Shown one piece after another: positions 37,253 through 45,988 of a stretch of 64,000 nt of DNA. Source of the DNA: Pelagomonas calceolata (taxonomy: Eukaryota; Sar; Pelagophyceae; Pelagomonadales; Pelagomonadaceae); the NCBI GenBank assembly GCA_918797485.1, contig CAKKNE010000001.1:5890001-5954000 (forward strand), in the 5' to 3' direction. Below the pieces are notes generated by a model. The model saw nothing but the letters and a program-made list of their open reading frames with translations, had not been told where the DNA came from and did not search any database. Position 1 is the first letter of the stretch. Each line of letters begins with the position of its first letter. Position numbers and translations under genes: made by a program.

Positions 37253-39781
37253 ATGGATGCGCAAACCCTCGCCGCAAAGGCCGCGCAAGCACTCACGGAC
37301 GCAACGGCCGGCCTCAGCAATCAGGAGACGGAACGCCTCGCCGGCGCGACCAGTCTCACGCTCGCGCTCGAAGACGCCGGCAGCTGGACGCTGCGCTGGG
37401 ACCAAGCGACGAGCCGACCCCAACTCATTAACGGCGAGGAGGACGGCGCGATCAAGGTGACGACGACGACCACGACGCTCGTCGCGTTAGCCTCCAAGAA
37501 GCTCTCGCCCTTCACGGCGCTGGTCCACGGCAAGCTGAAACTCGGCGACGGCGCGCAGCAGCACGCGCGCGATACTGTAAGGGACGCGGCGGCGCGCTGG
37601 ATGCCGGTCCTCATGCGCGTCGGCGCGACGCTGCGCGACCTCGTGGACGCGCCGCCGACGTTATTAGCCGGCGGGCTCAAGGCGCGCGTCACGGCCGCCC
37701 GCATCCGCCCCGACGGCGTCACGGTCTACGATATTGCGGTGTCGGCCGGCGCCGAGGCCTGGACCGTCACGAAGCGCTACTCGGAGCTGCGCGCCGCCGC
37801 CGGTGTTTCGTCTGGACCGCTCGCGTGTGCGATGGACGACGGCTTCCCCGCGCGGTCGGTCGGCGGCACGGCCCGCAAGCAGGCGCTCGACGCCTGGCTC
37901 CGCGCCGCGGCGAAGGCGTGCACGACGGAGCGCGCCGCGCGGATGCTGTACCCCGTGCTCGGGGCGACGCCGGCCCGCGTCGACGCCGCGGCCGCCGACC
38001 TCGCCGCGGGAGCCGAACTGCGGGCCACGATCCCCTTCGCGGCGGCCGGCTTCGCGGCGCGCTTGCGCCAGGGCGCCCAGCTGCGGGCCGCGCTCAAGCG
38101 GGCGAAGCCGACCAAGCCGCGCTACGGGCTCGGCGACGCGTGCGCCGCGGTGCTCTACGCGCTGCCGCTCTACCTCCTGAGCGCGTGGCCGCGCCTCGCG
38201 CTGTGCTACGCGTTTTTAGTGGGGTTCGCGGCGCGGCCGATGGTCGCCGCGTTGGCGCTGGCGTTGGCGCTCGCGGACGATTATGAATTTATGATGGACG
38301 TGGCCGCCGCCGCTCTTGCCTCTGATTATCGCTGGATGCGGCCGCCGCCGCTCTCTCCGTTGGTTATTGCGGCGGTCAACGGCGGCATCCTGCGGGCGTG
38401 GTCGGGCTGGATGCGCGCGGTCACGGTCTACTGCGTCGCCGGCGCGGCCATCGTCTACTACCTGGTCGCGAAGCTCGTCAACAAGTACGTGCTGCGGCTG
38501 GAGGGGAGTGACGCGGACGCGTTCTGGGAGCGAAGGCACACCGTGGCCGCGCCGTTCGTCGTGAGTCGCCTCGCGGCCCTGGGCAGCCTCTACGTGAAAC
38601 TCGGCCAGTACATTTCGGCTAGAGCAGACCTCGCGCCGCCGGCCTGGAAGGGCTTCCTCGAGGCGCTCCAGGACGACCTCGACGCCGACGCGCCGCGCGT
38701 CGTCCGGCGGACCGTCGAGCGGGCCTTTGGGAAGAAGGTCGAGGAGGTGTTTGCGTCCTTTGAGTGGGCGCCCGTCGCGTCGGCGTCGATCGCCCAGGTC
38801 CACCGCGCGGAGCTCAAGGACGGTTCCGCCGTGGCAGTCAAGGTGCGGCACGCTCATATCGTGGGCGTCTTCTGCGGCGACCTATCAAGGGCGATCAAGA
38901 TCTTCGACTTCTGCGCGCGCTTCAACGAGGTCTTCAAGGTGCAGGCGGACATTTGCCGCGCGTGGGAGCGCGAGGCCCACAAGGAGTTGGACCTGACCTA
39001 CGAAGTCGCGGCGACCACGGAGGTCGGGCGCTTCCTTGCGTCGAAGCGGGCGTCCTCGCGAACGGTGTCCCTCGTACCCGAGCTCAGCGCACCCTCAGCC
39101 TTTGTTATGGGCTGGGAACAGCTCCACTGCAAGGTTGATGATAAAGACGCTTTAGCGGTCCACGGCGTCGACGCCACGGCACTCGCCCGGCACTTCGCGC
39201 ATGTGATGTGCGCTCAGATCTTCGAGCTGGGCTTCTTCAACGCCGATCCTCACCCGGGCAATGTAGCTCTACGCTTCGATGAAAGTACGGGTACGGCGCG
39301 GTTGCTCTTACTTGACTGGGGCTGGACGCACCGCCTCACGACTGCAGAATTAAGGGGCTGGCGTGATTTGGCCCTGGCGCTGTACGATTCCGACGTCGAG
39401 CGCGCCTCGAAGGCTCTGGCGGCTCTCGGCTACAAGACGAACCAGGACGGACGAGACGCGGCGCGGAACGTGCACTTCATGGCCTTTATTTTGAGAGACG
39501 CGTCGGACCAGGAGACGGCGCGCCGCGAAACCAAAGAGCGCATGACCGCGATCCGCGACCGCATGAAGGCCGACAAGGCGGCGGGCGTGCGCGAGAAGGG
39601 CGGCCGGAAGATCCAGGGCCTCCCCGATTCCTTCATGTTCGTGATTAGGTGCATCGGCATGATCCGGGGGACCTGTGCTCATTTGGGCGTCAGTCTGCCT
39701 TTGGTAGACATCATGGCGACGTACGCGCGGCGCGGCGACGCGCGCGACCGCCGTCGTATGAGACGCCGCGCGACGCAGTAG
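37253..39781 (+). CDS. SCP2-PX-ABC1/UbiB-type kinase fusion
   Basis: The 842-residue single-exon protein combines three parts. Residues 17-110 look like an SCP2 sterol-carrier domain (SLTLALEDAGSWTLRWD, LSPFTALVHGKLKLGDG). Residues 142-245 look like a PX phosphoinositide domain (VYDIAVSAGAEAWTVTKRYSEL, then DGFPARSVGG). After several hydrophobic segments (about 305-425) comes an ABC1/ADCK/UbiB kinase: KLGQYIS (446-452), ASIAQVHRAELKDGSAVAVKV, NADPHPGN (about 662) and LLDWGW in place of DFG. ABC1 kinases act on coenzyme Q or plastoquinone metabolism in organelle membranes. The lipid-binding front end suggests recruitment to a particular membrane. No organelle presequence is evident. The upstream frame is open without an ATG. 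Confidence 0.88.
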   Translation: MDAQTLAAKAAQALTDATAGLSNQETERLAGATSLTLALEDAGSWTLRWDQATSRPQLINGEEDGAIKVTTTTTTLVALASKKLSPFTALVHGKLKLGDGAQQHARDTVRDAAARWMPVLMRVGATLRDLVDAPPTLLAGGLKARVTAARIRPDGVTVYDIAVSAGAEAWTVTKRYSELRAAAGVSSGPLACAMDDGFPARSVGGTARKQALDAWLRAAAKACTTERAARMLYPVLGATPARVDAAAADLAAGAELRATIPFAAAGFAARLRQGAQLRAALKRAKPTKPRYGLGDACAAVLYALPLYLLSAWPRLALCYAFLVGFAARPMVAALALALALADDYEFMMDVAAAALASDYRWMRPPPLSPLVIAAVNGGILRAWSGWMRAVTVYCVAGAAIVYYLVAKLVNKYVLRLEGSDADAFWERRHTVAAPFVVSRLAALGSLYVKLGQYISARADLAPPAWKGFLEALQDDLDADAPRVVRRTVERAFGKKVEEVFASFEWAPVASASIAQVHRAELKDGSAVAVKVRHAHIVGVFCGDLSRAIKIFDFCARFNEVFKVQADICRAWEREAHKELDLTYEVAATTEVGRFLASKRASSRTVSLVPELSAPSAFVMGWEQLHCKVDDKDALAVHGVDATALARHFAHVMCAQIFELGFFNADPHPGNVALRFDESTGTARLLLLDWGWTHRLTTAELRGWRDLALALYDSDVERASKALAALGYKTNQDGRDAARNVHFMAFILRDASDQETARRETKERMTAIRDRMKADKAAGVREKGGRKIQGLPDSFMFVIRCIGMIRGTCAHLGVSLPLVDIMATYARRGDARDRRRMRRRATQ

Positions 39782-39804
39782 TGTGAATAATATGTTACCC
39801 AAAT

Positions 39805-40785
39805 CTACTCCTCGTCCTCGTCGTCGGCGACGACGAGCGTGCCCGCGCCCTCGTCGGAAAACAGCTCCTCGAGGACGGCGTGGTCGATGCGCCCGTCGAC
39901 GATCGCCGCGCCGCCGCAGCCGTTGTTCACGGCCTGCACCGCCGTCTGGAGCTTCGGGATCATGCCGCCCTTGATGATGCCCTCCTTGACGAGCGCGTCG
40001 GCCGAGCTCGGCGTGATGCGCTGGATGAGCTCCATGTTCGCGTCGAGGACGCCCGTCACGTCCGTGAGGAGGAGGAGGCGCGACGCCTTCAATGCCTCGG
40101 CGACGGCGCCCGCCGCCGTGTCCGCGTTCACCGAGAACGTCTCGCCGTTCCGGCCCGCCGCGATCGGCGCTACCACCGGTATGCGGCCGTCATCTAGCAC
40201 GTCGTTGAGGAGCTTCGCGTTGACCTCGGCCGGCTCGCCGACGAAGCCCAGGTCCACGATCTCGACGACGTTGCCCTTCTCGTTCAGGCGCTCCTTGACG
40301 AGCTTGTCCGCGACGATTAAGGAGTCGTCCTTGCCCGACAAGCCTAACGCGCGCCCACCTAGGCGAGAAATCGCGGCAGAAATCTGCTTGTTGATCGACC
40401 CGCACAGGACCATCTCCGACACCTTCACGGTCGCGGCGTCGGTCACCCGCAATCCATCGATGAATTGCGACGTCGTGTTTAATCTTTTGAGCATGTCGCC
40501 GATCTGCGGGCCGCCGCCGTGGACCACTACTGGTCTGACACCTAGCTTCTGCATCAATACGATGTCCTGCGCGAAGCACTCGGCGGCCCGTTCATCCGAC
40601 ATCGCGTGGCCGCCGTACTTGACCACCACGCACAACCCCGAGTGCTGCGAGAAGCACTCCAGCGCTTCAAAAATCTTCGTCCCGTCGAGGCCGCCCGCCG
40701 TCATCCCCACGCTCGACGGTGGGCGTATTGTTGTGTGCGGCGGCACGAGGGCCGTCGCCGCCGTTAGTAGTAGAAGTGTTCGCAT
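39805..40785 (-). CDS. argB: Acetylglutamate kinase, organelle-targeted
   Basis: The 326-residue product is a full-length ArgB/NAGK: VVKYGGHAMSDERAAE, VVVHGGGPQIGDML, GLSGKDDSLI, INADTAAG-type segment FSVNADTAAGAVAEAL, LLLLTDVTGV and a GGMIPKLQTA ending that is typical of arginine-regulated enzymes. The first 25 residues (MRTLLLLTAATALVPPHTTI) form a short signal sequence, consistent with plastid import. It phosphorylates N-acetylglutamate in the second step of arginine synthesis. The acidic tail (VVADDEDEE) is an extra. It is divergent from the clathrin-box protein across a spacer with one palindrome, and its stop is 23 bp from that of the ABC1 gene. Confidence 0.95.
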   Translation of the reverse strand: MRTLLLLTAATALVPPHTTIRPPSSVGMTAGGLDGTKIFEALECFSQHSGLCVVVKYGGHAMSDERAAECFAQDIVLMQKLGVRPVVVHGGGPQIGDMLKRLNTTSQFIDGLRVTDAATVKVSEMVLCGSINKQISAAISRLGGRALGLSGKDDSLIVADKLVKERLNEKGNVVEIVDLGFVGEPAEVNAKLLNDVLDDGRIPVVAPIAAGRNGETFSVNADTAAGAVAEALKASRLLLLTDVTGVLDANMELIQRITPSSADALVKEGIIKGGMIPKLQTAVQAVNNGCGGAAIVDGRIDHAVLEELFSDEGAGTLVVADDEDEE

Positions 40786-41025
40786 GTTGGGCGCGTAGCG
40801 TGTGTAGTACTATCCGCGAGATCCGCGGCTCTTTTGCTCGGCTGCTGGCGCGTGGCGGCCCTCGCGATCCGCTGCTCTCCCTACAAGCTACTTTTGCCCA
40901 CGCGTAGCGGTGGCTTTTGGGACTCGGCGCAGCGCTTCCCCACAAGCTGGAGAGGCTGTACGCTTGTTCTGGATTGCCGCGAAGCTGTAGAAGCGCCGCC
41001 AGCGCGTTTTGGGAGAGCTAGGCTC

Positions 41026-41048
41026 GCTAGCGTCGTAAAGACACTAGC
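41026..41048 (-). promoter_or_regulatory. Promoter palindrome, copy 6 (reverse orientation)
   Basis: On the minus strand it reads GCTAGTG, core TCTTTACGA and CGCTAGC, a 23-bp copy. It lies in the 449-bp space between argB (start 40,785, minus) and the gene at 41,235 (plus). A weaker GCTAGCTTACGTCAC stretch follows at about 41,096. Nothing else in the spacer is recognisable. Confidence 0.72.
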
Positions 41049-41234
41049 AGCAAAAAAGCAAACTCCGCGCAAGACAGCACGCGTCGCTTATGCGCTGCTA
41101 GCTTACGTCACTGGTGCGTTTGAGCTCTATCGTAGCTGCACCGAGCCATACGTCCGTCCGAGACACAGCTGTGCAATAGCCAAAACCGCCAGCAAACCCC
41201 AGGCGGCCTTTTTGGTCTCCGAGCGCGCGAAGCC

Positions 41235-43340
41235 ATGGATAGCGCCTCCAAACAGAAGGTGATGGACTGGCTCGCGGACTCGAGTGACGAAGACGAAGAC
41301 CCGGCGACGCCCGACGCGGCGCCCGCGGCGCAGTTCTCGATCACCTCGCCGTCGGACGCCGCGCCGTCGGAGGCCGCGCCGTCGGCGCCGCCGACGCCCG
41401 CCGTCGAGCCGCCCGCCGCCGCGCCGTCGGTGCCGGAACCGGCGCCCGCACCGCCGCCGGCGCCAGCGCCCGTAGCGCCGGCGCCACCGACGCCGGCCGT
41501 TGAGCCGCCCGCAGCCGAGCCTGCGCCGGAACCGGCGCCCGCACCGCCGCCGGCGCCAGCGCCCGAGCCCGCTGTGGCACCGGCGCCCGCGCCTGTGGTA
41601 CCGGCGCCCGAGCCACCGCGCCCGGCCACGCCCGAGCCGCCAGCGCCGGCGCCGGTGCCCGCGGCGACGCCGCCGCCCGCCGCGCCGGCCGCCGTCATCT
41701 CGCCCGAGGCTGCGAACCCGCCTGCGCCGGCGGTCGTCTCGCCGACGGCCACGCCCGCCGCGCCGCCCGCGCCGGCGCCCGCGGCGGCCGCACCGACAGC
41801 GATCGACTTCCTCTCGTCGGTGGCGGCCGCGCCCGCGCCGGCGGCACCGGCCCCGGACACCGACCTGCTCTCGATGGAACCCGCATCGGCGGCGCCGCTG
41901 GCCGACGTCGACCTCCTCTCCATGGAGCCGGCGGCACCGGCGCCAGCGGCCGACGTCGACCTCCTCTCCATGGAGCCGGCGCCGGCAGAAGCACCGACGG
42001 AGAGCGTGGACCTCCTCTCGATGGAGCCGGCACCTACGCCGCCGCCGCGGAGCCCGGAAGCGGCGTCGGCGGCGTCCGTGCTAGCGGAGGTCGACGAGCT
42101 CCTCGCCGCGGAGCCAGCGCCTGCCGCGGAGCCGCCGCGGCCGTCGACGCCGGAACCGACGGTGCCCGCGGAGCCCGCGTTCTACACCTCGCCGGCGCCC
42201 GAACCGGCCGCGAGCACCAAGGAGCGCACGCCCGCCGGCGCACGCGTCGTCACGATGGCGAGCGGCTCGAGCGCGACCGCGCCGCCGCCGCCGGAGCCCG
42301 AGGACCCCGCCGCGGCGCTCGCGGACGTGAGCCTCCGGAACTCGCCCGTGCCGCCCGAGGGCGTGTCGCCCCAGTTTTCTTCATTGGATACGCTCCAGAC
42401 GCCCCCGACGTCGCCCGTCGAGCTCCAGATGCCGCCGAGCGTGCCATCGACGGAGCTCATGAGCGGCCAGCTGTCGGACGAGCTCGACCACGCGCCGCCG
42501 CCGCCGGCCGTGAAGGAGACGACGATGCAGCGCATGAAGCGCCTCGCCGCCGAGGCCAAGGCGACGGCCGCGGCGCGCTTCGCCTCGAAGCCCTCCTCCA
42601 AGCCCGCGGGCCCCAAGGCGTCCGAGCGCTTCCGCGCGGCCGCCATGGACTTCCACCGCCGCGCGTCCGAGTCCATGGCGGCGCTGCGCGAGAAGAAGAA
42701 GGCGCCCGAGAAGCCCGTTCAAAGGAAGCCCGCCTTCGCGTCGCCCGTGGCGACGGACCCCGCGTCGCCTTCGGCCAATTGTTTTTCCATCGGTGATGAT
42801 GAAGAGGGCGACGAGCTCGACTACCAGTCGCCGCAATCGACACCGCCGCGGCCGAAGAAGGAGCCCGTGCCTCTGACGGCCGCGGAGCAGGAGTCGCTGG
42901 CGCTGGCGCAGCATAGAATTGCGGGGCTGACCAAGGGCGACGAGGTCATCTTCGACGCGGACCACCTGCCTGATACCATACTATTTATGGCCATCAAGCT
43001 GAAACCGAACAAGACGGCCGCGAAGTTCGGCCTCTCGTCGGTCGCGGAGCGGAAGCTGCTGCGCTGCGTCGGCGTGAACCGGGAACGGCTCCTCGTCTTC
43101 GACACGTTCGGCGAGACGGTCAAGCTCGGGTCGAAGGGGCGCGTCAAGTCGAACCACCACCTCACGGAGCTCGTGAAGCTGACCTTTCCTAGAGCGCGCG
43201 AGCGCGACGTCGTCGCTTTGCACATCCGGGCCGGTATGGCGGGCGCCGACGATCTAGCGCTGAAGGCGAACGTGTACAAGGTGCCGCGCGCGGAGTCGAT
43301 GATCGCCAAGCTCCAGGAGCGGCTGGCGAAGTTTCGTTAA
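41235..43340 (+). CDS. Pro/Ala-rich adaptor-like protein with tandem clathrin-box motifs and PH-like end
   Basis: The 701-residue product is mostly Pro/Ala-rich disorder (residues 15-440). Within residues 205-275 the segment DLLSMEP occurs four times. LLSME fits the clathrin-box consensus (L-hydrophobic-x-hydrophobic-D/E), and DLL also occurs in AP180-type clathrin binders; a related VDELLAAEPAP follows. A basic helical region (about 425-500) precedes a C-terminal domain of about 150 residues. Its strands (DEVIFDADHLPDTILFMAIKL, LLVFDTFGETVKLGSKGRV) and final helix (ESMIAKLQERLAKF) resemble a PH or PTB fold. An endocytic adaptor binding membrane at the C-terminus and clathrin through the tail is my inference. 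The N-terminal acidic SSDEDED follows a short helix. Confidence 0.78.
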   Translation: MDSASKQKVMDWLADSSDEDEDPATPDAAPAAQFSITSPSDAAPSEAAPSAPPTPAVEPPAAAPSVPEPAPAPPPAPAPVAPAPPTPAVEPPAAEPAPEPAPAPPPAPAPEPAVAPAPAPVVPAPEPPRPATPEPPAPAPVPAATPPPAAPAAVISPEAANPPAPAVVSPTATPAAPPAPAPAAAAPTAIDFLSSVAAAPAPAAPAPDTDLLSMEPASAAPLADVDLLSMEPAAPAPAADVDLLSMEPAPAEAPTESVDLLSMEPAPTPPPRSPEAASAASVLAEVDELLAAEPAPAAEPPRPSTPEPTVPAEPAFYTSPAPEPAASTKERTPAGARVVTMASGSSATAPPPPEPEDPAAALADVSLRNSPVPPEGVSPQFSSLDTLQTPPTSPVELQMPPSVPSTELMSGQLSDELDHAPPPPAVKETTMQRMKRLAAEAKATAAARFASKPSSKPAGPKASERFRAAAMDFHRRASESMAALREKKKAPEKPVQRKPAFASPVATDPASPSANCFSIGDDEEGDELDYQSPQSTPPRPKKEPVPLTAAEQESLALAQHRIAGLTKGDEVIFDADHLPDTILFMAIKLKPNKTAAKFGLSSVAERKLLRCVGVNRERLLVFDTFGETVKLGSKGRVKSNHHLTELVKLTFPRARERDVVALHIRAGMAGADDLALKANVYKVPRAESMIAKLQERLAKFR

Positions 43341-43358
43341 TGATTGGTTTCTTACTTG

Positions 43359-43530
43359 CTAGTAGTCGCCCGTATGGAAGCCGAATGCGACGATCGTAGG
43401 GATGACGTCCGGCGGGAGTCGCGGGAATTTGGGCACGAAAGTTCGCACGAGGCGCGCGCGGTGTTGCTTTTCATAGGCGGCCCAGGAGCCGGCCGCGGCG
43501 ACCTTGTCAACGTATTGGCGCATCGTTGGC
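43359..43530 (-). pseudogene. Isolated C-terminal end of an ankyrin/LRR-type family protein
   Basis: On the minus strand about 54 codons read VDKVAAAGSWAAYEKQHRAR, RTFVPKFPRLPPDV and IPTIVAFGFHTGDY-stop, which looks like the conserved tail of an expanded repeat-protein family. No N-terminal part exists on that strand: immediately upstream, the opposite strand codes for an LRR end. A CACGCAG just upstream (about 43,531) could be an acceptor. I read it as a truncated relic or an orphan last exon. Confidence 0.4.
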
Positions 43531-43908
43531 CTGCGTGAAAACCACATTCGCGGAGAGCTGGGCTTGCGACTTCTGTGTTTCAACCGAGGCCTGCGGAGTT
43601 TGTGGGTCGAAGGGAACCCGATAGATCGCCCGCGGGCGTTGGTCGTCGGCGTGGCCCCACAAGTGCTTTTTCTGGACGGCGAACATTTAGCGCCGGGCGC
43701 GCTCGGCGTGAAGGAGCGCAAGGTCTTCGAGTCGCCCCCGGAGCCGCGGGCCCGGATGGCAGTGATACAGGACAGCCTCTCGCCCGTCGACGCAACGTCG
43801 GCGTTTGCATCGGCGGCGGCCGCGCGCGCCTCGAGGCGGTCGGGCGGCCGGCGCGAGCCGAACACTCCTTTGTCGCGCGGGATGTCGGAGCCCGAGCGAG
43901 GGGTCTAA
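43504..43908 (+). pseudogene. Isolated C-terminal end of a leucine-rich-repeat protein
   Basis: About 134 codons contain a last LRR and cap (GLRSLWVEGNPIDRPRAL, then PQVLFLDGEHLAPG) followed by a disordered Ser/Arg/Pro tail and a stop. There is no ATG at the start and no earlier repeats; upstream sequence belongs to the opposite-strand fragment. It may be the 3' exon of a lost or rearranged gene. The two fragments meet head to head at about 43,530. Confidence 0.4.
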
Positions 43909-43930
43909 GACACAGAGAGTCACATTAGTC

Positions 43931-45436
43931 CTAGCGCGTCCACTGGTCCCGCTTCACTTCCTCCTCTTCCCCAGCCGTCTCGTCAGAATCAGAAGACGTC
44001 GAGCCGAGGTCCTCCTCCTCGTCCTCCTCCTCGTCCTCGTTCTCACTCTCTTCCGCCGCCCAGTGCGCCGACCGCTTGCTCATGGTCCCGCCCACGAGCC
44101 GCGTCCAAGGCGCGTCCTTCTTGCGCGCGTCACGGCACCATACATCATCTAATGCAAGCTCCTTGGTGTCACCCACCTCCAGGGTGCCCCCCAGTACATA
44201 CAAGACTTTTCCCGCGACCGCGCAGCAGGCGCCGATGCGCGGCGGCGGCGTTAACGAGACCGCTACTAATGAAGCTTGCAGCGCTTTCCGGTCCCACGCT
44301 CTCGGTGGCGGCGGCGGCAGGTCGGGGTCTTGTAAAGCGTCTCGCCTCTTCCAGCGTTTTTTCGTCGTATCTAGAACGTAGTGGTCGTCGTAGAACGTCG
44401 ACTCCGTCGATAAGCCCTCTCCATCCACATCATACACACCACCGAACACGTGCGTCGTATCGTTTCTATACGAAGCACACACGCCGCATCGCGGCGACGG
44501 CGCCGACCCGCCTATACTTCCACCTAGCTTGACCCTAGACCAAGATGACAAGGTACTACTGTCGTCGAACGGGTCCGCTATTTTTAACTCCCAGCAGTCC
44601 GTGTGGGGCTTGCCTCGCGCTTTCACGGCGTTGTCGCACCGTATTTCCGAGTAGCCGCCCCAGACCAGCACGGAAAAATCACTACAAGGCGCCAGGACGC
44701 AGCCCGATCGTAAGGGCGGCTTCGCGACCCCGGGCGCGTCCGTAAATTTGAGGGGACGCCACTCGTTGTGTGCTGGCGAGTAGAGCCAGGTGTCGTTCAC
44801 AAACACCGCATTCTGGTCCTGCGACGCCTTGTAGAAGCCGCCAAAAACCAGTATTTTGCCGCGCCACTCGACCATGCGGTGGCCCGATCTGGAAGAAGGC
44901 ATCGTTTTCGTGCACGGTTCGACCTGTTCCCAGGCCAGCGTCTTGGCGTCGAGGCGCCACAAGTCGCGGTAGTGGTAGAACTGGGTCAGTGTGGCGTACT
45001 CGCCGCCAAACACGTACAAGTGATCATTTAACGAGACGGCCTGGTGCGAGCAGCGCGGTGAGGGCGTGTTGAGGGACTCTACTTTAAACCATTCATTCTT
45101 CGTCGTTCGGTACTTGTAGAGGTCATTCAGCACAGTCGTCTGGTCCCCGTCGCTCGACTCACCGCCGAACAAGTAGAGGTCATCCCCTACATTTGTTAAA
45201 GTCGCGTTGCACCGCGGGGCGAACTTTTCCTCGCTTTCAATCCTCGTGACCGTGACCTCGGTCCGTTCGAGATCTTTCGCACGCTGCTGTGCTATGAGTT
45301 GCGCGAGGTCCTGCTGCTCATCTAGTAGACCTGCCTTGCGATCGCGCTTGTCGGCGCAGCGCTCCTGCTTCGCCGCCTTTCTCTGTTTTTTTGCTAATTC
45401 TTTCGCGGGGTCCTTTTTCTTCTTCTTGTTTCCCAT
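43931..45436 (-). CDS. KLHDC4: Kelch-repeat protein, KLHDC4-like
   Basis: The 501-residue product starts with the very basic MGNKKKKKDPAKELAKKQRK and acid-basic helix typical of KLHDC4 proteins. Six kelch repeats follow at about 75-425 (NVGDDLYLFGGE, NDHLYVFGGE, RGKILVFGGFY, SDFSVLVWGGYSE, DTTHVFGGVYD, GKVLYVLGGT). The C-terminus is an acidic stretch (ESENEDEEEDEEED). The propeller, basic front and acidic tail match the family's domain order and length. Its cellular role is poorly known in any organism. It is divergent from the membrane RING-H2 gene with 552 bp between starts. Confidence 0.85.
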   Translation of the reverse strand: MGNKKKKKDPAKELAKKQRKAAKQERCADKRDRKAGLLDEQQDLAQLIAQQRAKDLERTEVTVTRIESEEKFAPRCNATLTNVGDDLYLFGGESSDGDQTTVLNDLYKYRTTKNEWFKVESLNTPSPRCSHQAVSLNDHLYVFGGEYATLTQFYHYRDLWRLDAKTLAWEQVEPCTKTMPSSRSGHRMVEWRGKILVFGGFYKASQDQNAVFVNDTWLYSPAHNEWRPLKFTDAPGVAKPPLRSGCVLAPCSDFSVLVWGGYSEIRCDNAVKARGKPHTDCWELKIADPFDDSSTLSSWSRVKLGGSIGGSAPSPRCGVCASYRNDTTHVFGGVYDVDGEGLSTESTFYDDHYVLDTTKKRWKRRDALQDPDLPPPPPRAWDRKALQASLVAVSLTPPPRIGACCAVAGKVLYVLGGTLEVGDTKELALDDVWCRDARKKDAPWTRLVGGTMSKRSAHWAAEESENEDEEEDEEEDLGSTSSDSDETAGEEEEVKRDQWTR

Positions 45437-45740
45437 TGTTTCACGCTCGCGGTTCGACGCTCAACTACAGCTCTGCGCTCTCTCCCGTTTGTTTTACTGT
45501 GTACCGATGCGAGATGCACACGAGAGCTGGCTTGCACCGTCGACGGGCGTACACTGGCTGTGTGCGCGAGTCCTTTGCCCAATTTCAACTCGATGCTCTC
45601 CCGCTTGTGCTTTCCCGCACTGCGAAACGCGCTAGCGAGCCGAGTGGGTCGTAGACGCAGTGCAATTTGGCGACGCGTGCGCGTCTCTGCCTGGCGTGGT
45701 GCTTTCCTATAGCCGATTTTGAGCTCTGGCCGCTGTCGCA

Positions 45741-45764
45741 GCTAGCGGCCTGTAACACTCTAGC
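45741..45764 (-). promoter_or_regulatory. Promoter palindrome, copy 7 (reverse orientation)
   Basis: On the minus strand it reads GCTAGAG, core TGTTACAGGC and CGCTAGC. It lies in the 552-bp space between the kelch gene (start 45,436, minus) and the RING-H2 gene (start 45,989, plus). Confidence 0.72.
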
Positions 45765-45924
45765 AAGCCAAAAGTTGCTCGGCCGCACTGCCGGCATTAG
45801 CTGCCGTTCTGTCGATACAGATGATGCATTCGTGTAAATGTGAGCTTTCCGCTCGGTGAGGCTGCCCCGGCACGCGACAATCGCATCCAGACACAACAAT
45901 CTCACACCAGAGTCTGTGAGGCTG

Positions 45925-45960
45925 CCCGCGCTTGACGTGCACCAACCCGCGCTTGACGTG
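45925..45960 (+). repeat. Two direct repeats with TGACGTG boxes
   Basis: CCCGCGCTTGACGTG occurs at 45,925-45,939 and again at 45,946-45,960, two helical turns apart and 29 bp before the RING-H2 start. TGACGTG is the core of bZIP/CRE-type sites. Just upstream GTGAGGCTGCCC is also repeated (about 45,857 and 45,917). Confidence 0.5.
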
Positions 45961-45988
45961 ACAAAGCACATCAATCGCAGCAGCGCAT

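Noticed and set aside
43359-43865. A single 168-residue minus-strand gene over this interval
   Set aside because: The upstream two thirds read as the antisense of a convincing LRR end; only the last 54 codons look coding on that strand.
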